Assembly (NCBI GenBank): GCA_937625935.1
Contig: OW569370.1
Span: 186,001-250,000, forward strand
DNA length: 64,000 bases
DNA from: Tetramitus jugosus
Taxonomy: Eukaryota; Heterolobosea; Eutetramitea; Acrasida; Vahlkampfiidae
Direction: 5' to 3'
In this document: positions 1 to 8,632 of the stretch, one piece after another
Layout of the letters: each line of letters opens with the position of its first letter
Numbering within the stretch: position 1 is the stretch's first letter
Position numbers and translations under genes: made by a program
Notes under the pieces: model-generated
What the model was told of the DNA's origin: nothing
The model's input: the letters and a program-made list of their open reading frames with translations, nothing else
Database searches by the model: none

Positions 1-1
1 A

Positions 2-2089
2 TATCTGTTGAACAATGACAGTTCACATACCATTGACATTGCCAGAGAATCATTCAAGGTGACGGATGCCAAACTTCGCAAATTTATGAAGCAGGTGAGA
101 GATTCATCGTCTCAAAGCTACCCCGAATCAAGTCTTGTTGGAACCAAGTTTCTTCAAATCAACGATTATCGTGAAGGAATTCTTAATTTTACAATATCAG
201 GTACTCTTGGTTTTAATTTCTATTCCAATATCATTGGTGATATCATTAATTTGATGAATTCAATGATGGAGGATCAAGAAGACCATGGAATAGATGGCAA
301 TGAAGATTTAGTCAATATGTTGAGGATGGTCGAGTTTCAGTACACGACCAAATCAATTGGATCCTTTGTGTTTTCTCAAAAACAATATCCACTGGAGTTG
401 TATCAAGCCATTTCATACCTTATAGCAAGTAGAGATACCCTTCTCGCGTCGGTGGTGCGCTCAATGGATGATAACGAAGAGGAGGTGTATCAACAGATGG
501 TCAATGGAACTCTTCCTGCCATCACTGCAATGGAGTCCTACTTGTCCTCCGATCGATGGAACTTTACAACCACTGGACCACTACCAAGCGTAACAAAATA
601 TTCTGCTATCATGTGGGATTCAGTTACAATGGATCACATCAGAGCGCTCCGATCAGTTCAATCCTTTTTGGAGAAGAAACTCCTGAAGAAGTCCAATGAT
701 ATTATTTCGAAAGGCACCGGAATAATCATATCTATCATTTGTGTTGTCCTCTTCTTCTTCTGCCTTGTGCTGATTTGCTCATCATTGACATCATGCAGCA
801 TCATTGGACCATGGAGAAGATTGAACAAAATGCAAGAAAATGCAATCAGCAAGTTTGTTCCACAACAATTCTTGAGACTCATGAATGTCAAGAGGATCAA
901 TGACATAGAGTTGGGAAAGTTTGTGGAGAGACAGTTAACCATCATGAACATTTCCATTGCTCAGTTCGCCAAGTTGACATCTGGAATGAAACCAGAACAA
1001 ATCTTGCAATTCACCAACTCATACTTTGGTTACATTGGTCCAATCATTCGCAAATATGGATTTGTTCAGAATTACAATGGTGATGGACTTGTTGCATTGT
1101 ATAAGAGCCAAAGGAAAGCATTGTCTGCGAGTGTTGAACTTCAATTGGCAACAAGTGCTTACAACTTGAATGTTGTTTCAAAGAGTGATTTCCCATTGGT
1201 TGAGGTTGGAATATCAGTGCAGACTGGCGCAGTTCTTGTTGCAATTGTTGGTGAGAATGAAAGAATGGAGTGCACCATACTCAGTTCACACCACAAAACA
1301 TCAGCCAAGCTCGATTATTTAATTCAAAAATTGAACTTGAGAATGCTGACCAATACACTAGGAACTGAAGTATCGATCAAAAAATCATTATCTAGTCAGA
1401 TTGCATACAGAATGCTAGGATCGATGGAGGTAGAAACATCTTCTGGTACCCAACTTACGACGGTATATGAGATTTTGAAATCATCAGACAATGCAAAGCT
1501 TCAATCCAGAGATGATCTCAGGAATGCAGTTACACTATTTCAAACTGGACGGTATGCTGAAGCGGAGCCAATCTTTGTTTCGATTGTTAGTGAACTTTCT
1601 GATGATACAGTGAGCAAGTTGTACTTGAGTCGATGTGAACGACTGGTCAACCAAGTGAAACTCATCAGTTTGAATTTAGGTGTTCAGGAGGTCTTGAAAG
1701 ATGATGAACTATTCCATGGATTTGAAGTGTTTTGCCAGCAAGAGTTCAGTGCAGAAAACATTGTTCTTTGGGGTGAGATTGAACAATACAAAGTGCAACC
1801 AGAAAACAAGAGAAGAACCATCGCAAAGAGATTGAGAAGAGAGTATCTGAGTTTGAGTGGACGGAAAACGATCAACATCAATGAGACGTTGAAGGAAGCT
1901 GTTGCGAATGAGATTTTGAAAGAATCTCATGAGAAAGCACCCGCAGCAGAGTTGTTCTCTGACATTCAACATGAACTGGAACTGTTGATGACAGACACAT
2001 GCAACAGATACAAAGCTTCTTCACTCTTCTTTGAGAGCCTTGCAAGATCAAAGTATGCCATCAGAGCACCTTATCTAGACCAATTGTAA
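2..2089 (+). CDS. NIT-sensor / TM / degenerate cyclase / RGS membrane protein, copy 1 (5' partial)
   Basis: The frame is open to the window edge. The apparent first residue is a TTG inside a stretch (LNNDSS) also found inside copy 3, so this is the C-terminal ~695 residues of an ~820-residue protein. Visible in order: NIT-like helical sensor (about 1-230), a TM helix (about 238-262) ending in the family motif SCSIIGPWRRLNKMQ, a class III cyclase-like domain (about 305-465), a linker with the FQ.GR..EAEPIF motif often seen after cyclase domains, and a C-terminal RGS domain (about 550-680). In the cyclase domain the first metal Asp is Ser (MNISIAQFAKLT), the second is kept (YNGDGLVALY), and the transition-state Asn is replaced in SSHHKTSAKLD. 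The RGS motif SAENIVLW is intact. Role inferred: a membrane sensor acting on heterotrimeric G proteins rather than making cAMP or cGMP. Copies 2 and 3 follow on the same strand. Confidence 0.85.
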   Translation, partial: YLLNNDSSHTIDIARESFKVTDAKLRKFMKQVRDSSSQSYPESSLVGTKFLQINDYREGILNFTISGTLGFNFYSNIIGDIINLMNSMMEDQEDHGIDGNEDLVNMLRMVEFQYTTKSIGSFVFSQKQYPLELYQAISYLIASRDTLLASVVRSMDDNEEEVYQQMVNGTLPAITAMESYLSSDRWNFTTTGPLPSVTKYSAIMWDSVTMDHIRALRSVQSFLEKKLLKKSNDIISKGTGIIISIICVVLFFFCLVLICSSLTSCSIIGPWRRLNKMQENAISKFVPQQFLRLMNVKRINDIELGKFVERQLTIMNISIAQFAKLTSGMKPEQILQFTNSYFGYIGPIIRKYGFVQNYNGDGLVALYKSQRKALSASVELQLATSAYNLNVVSKSDFPLVEVGISVQTGAVLVAIVGENERMECTILSSHHKTSAKLDYLIQKLNLRMLTNTLGTEVSIKKSLSSQIAYRMLGSMEVETSSGTQLTTVYEILKSSDNAKLQSRDDLRNAVTLFQTGRYAEAEPIFVSIVSELSDDTVSKLYLSRCERLVNQVKLISLNLGVQEVLKDDELFHGFEVFCQQEFSAENIVLWGEIEQYKVQPENKRRTIAKRLRREYLSLSGRKTININETLKEAVANEILKESHEKAPAAELFSDIQHELELLMTDTCNRYKASSLFFESLARSKYAIRAPYLDQL

Positions 2090-2436
2090 AAAACTGTACA
2101 TTATACCCATAGGACATTACCAACAGTCCATAAGAATTAAAACTCCTCTCGGCTCAACATTTTATGCGCAGCTACTCTAAGAATAGCAGGACTGTTCCGG
2201 CTCACATCCACAAAAGACAGTCGCACATTTTTCGTTGGAAGCAACACGTCCTTCGTTGCTACCTTGTCCTTTCGATATCGCGATATCACGGCTTTTGAGT
2301 GACAGATGAGATTCAGGACTTTAGAGCACGGCGGATTGGACACAGAAATTTTTATGATTACCTGCGAGTATCAACATGTTCAACAGCCAAGTACTCAACA
2401 ACTACTAGACAACAAGAACAAACCCAAGAAAACACC
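2090..2436. other. Intergenic, between copies 1 and 2
   Basis: 347 bp with no convincing gene. It holds the 3' end of copy 1 and the presumed promoter of copy 2. It contains a perfect 14-bp palindrome, GATATCGCGATATC, at 2274-2287. The copy 2 frame is open back to a GTG at 2299 but without resemblance to copy 3, so I treat that stretch as 5' leader. Confidence 0.6.
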
Positions 2437-4890
2437 ATGATGACAGAAGCTGTTCCAAGTGCCACAGCAACTCACAAAAAGGATCTGGAGCTGTGTGATA
2501 TAGATACACACGGTGCAGAGACTCTGTCGACAGTCAATCATCACAACTCCACAACATCAAGTGATCCATACTCGGATGAGCTGCTCACATTCACTGCCAA
2601 GGGTTTTCAAGGTCTCATTGAAAGAATTCCAATGCCTGTCAAGCTCTTGTCCATGGCGCTCGCTGCACTTGTTGGCATGGTATGTATAGGAGCCTTTTTG
2701 ATTGTGATTCAATCCATTGATATTCGCAAGGCCAATGATGAACGACAGTTCGTTCACATCTCGGTGGCAACGAGCGATACTGTACTATACCTGCAGAGGG
2801 AGAGAGAAACTATAGTTCAATTTCTGAGCGAATCTCAGTTGAATAGTTCGATTGCTATCGCAAAAGAATCATTCGAGACGACGGACCTCAAGCTTAAACT
2901 CTTTGGAGACAAAGTGAAGGGCTTGTCTGCGCAGAATGCTTTTGAAGCAACCCTCATTGAGCTGCAACAACTGAATTCCATACGTCAAGGAATGTTGAAT
3001 TTTACTGTCGAGGGAGAGACAGGTTTCAACTATTACTCCAAATTGATTGACAGCTTTGCGGTGGGGTTGAGTTCGATTACTCGAAGTAGCTCTAGCATTG
3101 AAGGTAGTGACAATTTGGTTAGTATGTTGAGAATAGGCGAGTATCAGTATGCTCTGAGAACGGGAGGAGAGTACCTCTTTGCTCAAAAACAACACTCCTT
3201 AACAGTGTACTATCAGTTGGTATATTACATATCCGCGAGAGATTCCTTATTAAGTTCAGTACTGTATTCCATGAGCCAGACAGAGATAGAATACTATTAT
3301 CAAGCTGTTAATTCCACTAGTCTACTGGCTCAAATGGAAAGCTACTTGACTTCAGATCAATGGAACTTCACTACTACGGGACCCCTTCCAAATGTTACAC
3401 AATTCTCGAAAGATTTGTGGAGTACAACAACGAAGAATCGTCTCCTGGCTTTTCAATCTGTTCAATCGTATCTGACTCAGGGATTGACGAAACAAGCAGA
3501 AGATACTGTTACTCAAGGAACCAGTATTATTGTTGGAATCATCGTAGTTATTCTGTTCTTCTTTTGCGTTGTACTGTGTTGTTCTTCCCTCACATCATGC
3601 AGCATCATTGGACCATGGAGAAGGTTGAACAAAATGCAAGAGATTGCAATCAGCAGATTTGTTCCACAACAATTCTTGAGACTCATGAATGTCAAAAGAA
3701 TCAATGAAATCGAACTGGGAAAGTATGAAGAACGGAAGTTGACCATCATGAACATATCGATGGGAAGATTTGCCAAGTTGACATCTGGAATGAAACCAGA
3801 ACAAATCTTGCAATTCACAAACTCATACTTTGGTTACATTGGTCCAATCATTCGCAAGTTTGGATTTGTTCAGAATTACAATGGTGATGGACTTGTTGCA
3901 TTGTACAAGAGTCAAAAGAAAGCATTGTCTGCAAGTGTTGAACTTCAATTGGCCACAAGTGCTTACAACTTGAATGTTGCTTCGAAGAATGACTTCCCAT
4001 TGGTTGATGTTGGCATTTCAGTTCAATCAGGAACAGTTCTTGTTGCAATTGTTGGTGAGAATGAAAGAATGGAATGCACAATTATCAGTTCTCACACAAG
4101 GATATCTGCGAAGTTGGACAGTTTGATTCATAAGTTGAATCTGAGGGTGTTGACAACTGCTTTAGAAACTGATACGCCAATTCAAAAATCAGTAACCAAC
4201 CAAGTTGGCTTTCGAGCTTTAGGATCGCTCGAAGTGGAAACAGCATCAGGTACACAACTCGTACAGGTGTTCGAGATTGTGAAATCGTCAGATAAAGTTA
4301 AGTTGCAATTGAATCATGACTTCAGCCAAGCAGTCGAATTGTTCCAATCAGGAAGATTTCCAGAAGCTGAACCAATCTTTGCTTCAATTGCAAGTGAGTT
4401 GATTGATGACACAGTGTGTAAGTTGTACTTGAAGAAGTGTGAACAACTGCTTCAACAAGTGAGAATGATGACATCAAACTTGGGAGTTCAAGATATCTTG
4501 AAAGATGATGAATTATTCCATGGATTTGAGGTGTTCTGTCAGCAAGAGTTCAGTGCAGAAAACATTATTCTTTGGGGTGAGATTGAACAATACAAAGTTC
4601 AACCCGAGGCAAAAAGAAGAACCATCGCAAAGAGATTGAGGAAAGAGTATCTAAGCTTGAGTGGTCGTAAGACAATCAACATCAATCAGACTCTGAAAAC
4701 GGCAGTGGCCAATCAGATATCAGATGACCACTCTGGAGCACCTGCGGCGGATCTGTTTTCAGATATTCAAAATGAACTGGAACTGTTGATGACAGACACA
4801 TGCAACAGATACAAAGCTTCTTCACTCTTCTTTGAGAGCCTTGCAAGATCAAAGTATGCTATCAAAGCACCATATCTCGACCAATTGTAA
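2437..4890 (+). CDS. NIT-sensor / TM / degenerate cyclase / RGS membrane protein, copy 2
   Basis: An 817-residue protein. I chose the ATG at 2437 (a second ATG follows at once) because its MTE start and the following DLELCD.DTHGAETLS block match copy 3. Layout: cytosolic N-terminus (1-65), TM1 (about 66-90, PVKLLSMALAALVGMVCIGA), NIT-like region (about 95-350; its first helix reads VLYLQRERETIVQFL, like the LQ.ERG motif of NIT sensors), TM2 (about 365-390), degenerate class III cyclase domain (about 430-595) and RGS domain (about 680-805). The first metal Asp is Ser (MNISMGRFAKLT), the second is kept (YNGDG), and the Asn/Arg pair is Arg/Lys (SSHTRISAKLD). The RGS carries SAENIILW and DTCNRY. 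Known for the family: NIT domains sense nitrate/nitrite in bacteria, and RGS domains speed GTP hydrolysis by G-alpha. The ligand here is unproven. Confidence 0.88.
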   Translation: MMTEAVPSATATHKKDLELCDIDTHGAETLSTVNHHNSTTSSDPYSDELLTFTAKGFQGLIERIPMPVKLLSMALAALVGMVCIGAFLIVIQSIDIRKANDERQFVHISVATSDTVLYLQRERETIVQFLSESQLNSSIAIAKESFETTDLKLKLFGDKVKGLSAQNAFEATLIELQQLNSIRQGMLNFTVEGETGFNYYSKLIDSFAVGLSSITRSSSSIEGSDNLVSMLRIGEYQYALRTGGEYLFAQKQHSLTVYYQLVYYISARDSLLSSVLYSMSQTEIEYYYQAVNSTSLLAQMESYLTSDQWNFTTTGPLPNVTQFSKDLWSTTTKNRLLAFQSVQSYLTQGLTKQAEDTVTQGTSIIVGIIVVILFFFCVVLCCSSLTSCSIIGPWRRLNKMQEIAISRFVPQQFLRLMNVKRINEIELGKYEERKLTIMNISMGRFAKLTSGMKPEQILQFTNSYFGYIGPIIRKFGFVQNYNGDGLVALYKSQKKALSASVELQLATSAYNLNVASKNDFPLVDVGISVQSGTVLVAIVGENERMECTIISSHTRISAKLDSLIHKLNLRVLTTALETDTPIQKSVTNQVGFRALGSLEVETASGTQLVQVFEIVKSSDKVKLQLNHDFSQAVELFQSGRFPEAEPIFASIASELIDDTVCKLYLKKCEQLLQQVRMMTSNLGVQDILKDDELFHGFEVFCQQEFSAENIILWGEIEQYKVQPEAKRRTIAKRLRKEYLSLSGRKTININQTLKTAVANQISDDHSGAPAADLFSDIQNELELLMTDTCNRYKASSLFFESLARSKYAIKAPYLDQL

Positions 4891-5549
4891 ATAAACTGGA
4901 CTGAATCACTGGAAATATGTCGAAGTACGTTCTTACGAGTTGGAAGCATATTGAAATACGTGTTCACCACCTTAACTAATAAATTTTGACCCAAAAAATT
5001 AGAAGTATTCGGATCAACATCGTGATTTGACCCTTCGTATGGTTCAATTCCTTCTTGTTGTTTCGCGTGTTAAAAATGCGGCACATCACAAAGCTCTCGA
5101 GAGAAACCTGCTTCTCTAAGTTGAATCAACTCTTAATGGTCCTTCGTGGCAGTTGTTGTTTGTGCGGTTAAATACTCTCGAGATGAAAGGATCTCCTCCT
5201 TTTGCGGTTCAGATGCTTTAGACATTGGCAGCGAGTCCTTTGCTTGTGCGATCCTTCGGCAAAGGATGAATGAAAGTACTTGCACTGGAGGTTTCGATGT
5301 TGACCCGTATTGGATGTTGTAGCGCAACTCCGCGTGTTTTTCGGGGCACCCTACGGGTCTTTTTAGCCGGGGATTCGCAATACCGATGTAATACAGCGAC
5401 AGATGACAGATGGGTCAACTTCGGAAGGTGCAACAATAGACGAGAAATGTGCGCAAGGAAGCTCTATTGTGTTAATACAAGCCAACACCACATCCATTCA
5501 CAGCACCACTCAAAACAAAACAAAACAAACTAACAAACAACTACCCCAA
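4891..5549. other. Intergenic, between copies 2 and 3, with GC-rich hairpin patch
   Basis: 659 bp with no clear gene. Visible items are the palindrome CTCTCGAGAG at 5094-5103, and a locally GC-rich patch at about 5300-5375 with the perfect hairpin ACCC-TAC-GGGT (5348-5358) followed by a T run. An ATG at 5403 is in frame with copy 3 and would add 49 residues. The added residues are Thr/Asn/Gln-rich and unlike copy 2, so I treat them as leader. Confidence 0.55.
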
Positions 5550-8012
5550 ATGACAGAGCCAACCTCGAACAACAAGGAAAGAGATCTGGAGCTTTGTGAC
5601 ATGGACACTCACGGTGCAGAGACACTGTCCACCTTCAACCACCACAACTCCACAACATCAAGTGATCCATACTCGGATGAGTTGCTCACATTCACTGCCA
5701 AGGGATTTCAAGGTCTCATTGAAAGAATTCCAATGCCTGTCAAGCTCTTGTTCATGGCTCTCACTGCACTCCTAGGCATGGCGTGCATTGCTGCATTTCT
5801 AATCACGATACAATCGATTGAGATCAGGAAGGCCAATCAAGGACGGAAGTTTGTCAAAGTTACGGTTTTGACCGGAGAGACAGTGCTGTACTTGCAACAA
5901 GAGAGAGGAGATGTTATCAATTACTTGAGTGAGTATCAATTAAACAATGACAGTTCAAACAGTATCGAAATTGCAAAGAGATCGTTCATCACCACGAATA
6001 GCAAGATTAGAAGTTTTAGGAGAGAACTGCGAAGTTTATCCACGCAGAGCGTGTTTCGCGATGGTTTGACCCAACTAGAACAATTGGACAATGTGCGTGA
6101 AGGTATATTAAATTTCAATATATCGGCAAATGATGGATTCGATTACTACTACAATGTCATTGTTAGTTTTACTGATGCTTTGAATTCAATGACTGGAGGT
6201 CTCAATACGCTGAATGGCGAAGGGAGCGCAAACTTGATCAATCTTCTGAGGATTATCGAGTATCAGTCCGCGTTGAAAACGGCAGGAGAGTATCTCTTTG
6301 CCCAAAAACAACACTCGTTAGAGTTCTACTCCATAATGACGTCTCAGTTATCTGGTAGGGACTCTCTGTTGGCATCAGTGTTACAATCAATGAATCAAAA
6401 AGAAAGAGACTTCTATCATAAAGCAATCAATGGTACTATAGCTGAACTTTCTACAATGGAGGCCTATTTGACATCATATCAATGGAATTTCACTACGACA
6501 GGGCCACCACCGAACATTACAGAGTATTCGGAGTGGAAGTGGCGCTCTGTGACGAACGATCATATGCAAGCGTTTGAATCAGTTGGATTGTATCTCGCGA
6601 GTGAATTAACGAGAGAAACAAACGCAGTCATATCTGAAGGCACTGGAATAATCGTAGGAATCATTGTGGTTGTCATTTTCTTCTTTATTGTAGTTCTTTT
6701 GTGCTCCTCTCTTACATCATGCAGCATCATTGGACCATGGAGAAGATTGAACAAAATGCAAGAGATTGCAATCAGCAGATTTGTTCCACAACAATTCTTG
6801 AGACTCATGAATGTGAAGAGAATCAATGAAATCGAACTGGGAAAGTATGAAGAACGGAAGTTGACCATCATGAACATATCGATGGGAAGATTTGCCAAGT
6901 TGACATCTGGAATGAAACCAGAACAAATCTTGCAATTCACAAACTCATACTTTGGTTACATTGGTCCAATCATTCGCAAGTTTGGATTTGTTCAGAATTA
7001 CAATGGTGATGGACTTGTTGCATTGTATAAGAGCCAAAGGAAAGCATTGTCTGCAAGTGTTGAACTTCAATTGGCCACAAGTGCTTACAACTTGAATGTT
7101 GCTTCGAAGAATGACTTTCCATTGGTTGATGTTGGCATTTCAGTTCAATCAGGAACAGTTCTTGTTGCAATTGTTGGTGAGAATGAAAGAATGGAATGTA
7201 CCATCATCAGCTCTCACACGAAGGTATCTGCAAAGTTGGACAGTTTGATTCACAAACTAAATCTAAGAATGCTTACTACTGCCTTGGACTCAGATGGAAC
7301 TCTACAGAAGTCAGTGACTAGCCAAGTTGGCTTTCGGTCGTTAGGTTTGATCGAGGTTGAAACATCCTCTGGACCAGAGCTAATCCGAGTCTTCGAAATC
7401 TTGAAGGAGTCTGACAAATTTAAGCTGCATTTTAATCATGACTTCAGTCAAGCAGTCGAATTGTTCCAATCAGGAAGATTTCCAGAAGCTGAACCAATCT
7501 TTGCTTCAATTGCAAGTGAGTTGAACGACGACACAGTCTGCAAATTGTACTTGAAGAAGTGTGAGCAACTTCTTCAACAAGTGAGAATGATGACATCAAA
7601 CTTGGGAGTTCAAGATATCTTGAAAGATGATGAATTATTCCATGGATTTGAGGTGTTCTGTCAGCAAGAGTTCAGTGCAGAGAACATTATTCTTTGGGGT
7701 GAGATTGAACAATACAAAGTTCAACCAGAAGACAAGAGAAGAACCATTGCGAAAAGACTTAGGAATGAGTATTTAAGTTTGAGTGGACGGAAAACCATTA
7801 ATATCAACCAGACATTGAAAGAGACCGTGTCAAAGGAGATTTTGGAATCGAGTAGCGATGCACCAGAACCTGACCTGTTTTCTGACATCCAACGAGAGCT
7901 CGAATTTTTGATGGCAGACACTTGTAACAGATACAAATCATCCTCATTGTTCTATGAGAGCCTTGCCAAGTCACAGTACTCCATCAAAGCCCCCTATCTT
8001 GACCAGTTGTAA
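5550..8012 (+). CDS. NIT-sensor / TM / degenerate cyclase / RGS membrane protein, copy 3
   Basis: An 820-residue protein, third in the tandem array. Same order as copy 2: cytosolic N-terminus, TM1 (about 62-88), NIT-like sensor (about 95-350, first helix VLYLQQERGDVINYL), TM2 (about 365-390, IIVGIIVVVIFFFIVVLLC), cyclase-like domain (about 435-595), linker and RGS (about 680-805). Cyclase lesions match copy 2: Ser for the first metal Asp, Asp kept in YNGDG, and Lys/Lys for the Asn/Arg pair in SSHTKVSAKLD. RGS residues aligned by eye to RGS4 Glu87/Asn88, Asn128, Leu159, Asp163 and Arg167 are all present. From about 6720 to 7250 and 7430 to 7720 the DNA is almost identical to copy 2, whereas the sensor part (5900-6600) is only loosely similar. 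An ATG at 5403 is an alternative start. Confidence 0.88.
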   Translation: MTEPTSNNKERDLELCDMDTHGAETLSTFNHHNSTTSSDPYSDELLTFTAKGFQGLIERIPMPVKLLFMALTALLGMACIAAFLITIQSIEIRKANQGRKFVKVTVLTGETVLYLQQERGDVINYLSEYQLNNDSSNSIEIAKRSFITTNSKIRSFRRELRSLSTQSVFRDGLTQLEQLDNVREGILNFNISANDGFDYYYNVIVSFTDALNSMTGGLNTLNGEGSANLINLLRIIEYQSALKTAGEYLFAQKQHSLEFYSIMTSQLSGRDSLLASVLQSMNQKERDFYHKAINGTIAELSTMEAYLTSYQWNFTTTGPPPNITEYSEWKWRSVTNDHMQAFESVGLYLASELTRETNAVISEGTGIIVGIIVVVIFFFIVVLLCSSLTSCSIIGPWRRLNKMQEIAISRFVPQQFLRLMNVKRINEIELGKYEERKLTIMNISMGRFAKLTSGMKPEQILQFTNSYFGYIGPIIRKFGFVQNYNGDGLVALYKSQRKALSASVELQLATSAYNLNVASKNDFPLVDVGISVQSGTVLVAIVGENERMECTIISSHTKVSAKLDSLIHKLNLRMLTTALDSDGTLQKSVTSQVGFRSLGLIEVETSSGPELIRVFEILKESDKFKLHFNHDFSQAVELFQSGRFPEAEPIFASIASELNDDTVCKLYLKKCEQLLQQVRMMTSNLGVQDILKDDELFHGFEVFCQQEFSAENIILWGEIEQYKVQPEDKRRTIAKRLRNEYLSLSGRKTININQTLKETVSKEILESSSDAPEPDLFSDIQRELEFLMADTCNRYKSSSLFYESLAKSQYSIKAPYLDQL

Positions 8013-8632
8013 ATATTCTGCCTCCGAAGCAACTCAATCTTTTTTCTTGACATGTTTCTTGTGTTTCACTTGGCGAGTGAATGCCAGTCAGATGAGAAAT
8101 GCCTTCATCTGCGATTTGACTGCAAAACAGCGTATCAAGTGTATGAATGCCAGTTAAATGAGAAAAGGCTCGATGCAATAGGCCATATCGAACTGCAAAT
8201 TTCAATACTTTTATCACTGGGGACAGACAAGTTAGTTTTGTTTGTTTATCCTACTGTCTGTGAATGATTATGTGCTGGGGTCCTTGTGACTCGTTCTTTC
8301 TTTCTAATTCGATAATTTCGAGAACTTCTACACGAAATGGCACTTCTAGAACGGAGCATCATATACCCAACAAATACAATAGCTCAACAACTGATGACAA
8401 ATCAACAGCCTATCAAACTTTTTCTCTTCAATGTACTTGTTGGTGTGATCGGTGTGTTTTGATTGTGGTCAACCACAGTGGCATCCATCATAGTGGTGAC
8501 GAGAGACACTGCACCGAGCCCGAAGAGTAAAACAAAATGTAGAATCGATTTATCATGGCAAAATTGGTCACATGTTACACTCTTGTAACAAAGTTCATCG
8601 TGCAATGTCCTCTCTATCACAATACAAGATCG
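8013..8632. other. Intergenic, copy 3 to LRR gene
   Basis: 620 bp between the 3' ends of two convergent genes. The only recognisable content is a decayed piece of the neighbouring LRR array at about 8075-8195, listed separately. The rest (8200-8632) shows no gene that I can support. Confidence 0.6.
8075..8195 (-). pseudogene. Decayed LRR fragment, relic of the adjacent array
   Basis: On the minus strand this stretch translates as about two repeats of the neighbouring LRR gene (AFSHLTGIHTLDTLFCSQI, then ADEGISHLTGIHS). The DNA closely matches the array at about 9315-9425, for example CTTCATCTG.GATTTGACTGCAAAAC. It lies about 440 bp past the stop codon of the intact gene and sits in a short frame with no LRR sequence on either side, so it reads as a remnant of a longer or duplicated LRR gene. 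Confidence 0.8.

Noticed and set aside
5030-5060. GGTTCAATTCC, like a tRNA T-loop
   Set aside because: No acceptor stem, D-loop or anticodon stem can be folded around it.
5348-5358. CCTACGGG in the intergenic hairpin, as in bacterial 16S rRNA
   Set aside because: Only 8 bases match; the flanks show no rRNA. Treated as coincidence.
5403-5549. N-terminal extension of copy 3 from the ATG at 5403
   Set aside because: The added 49 residues have no match in copy 2 and are Thr/Asn/Gln-rich; the start at 5550 aligns with copy 2. Kept only as an alternative.
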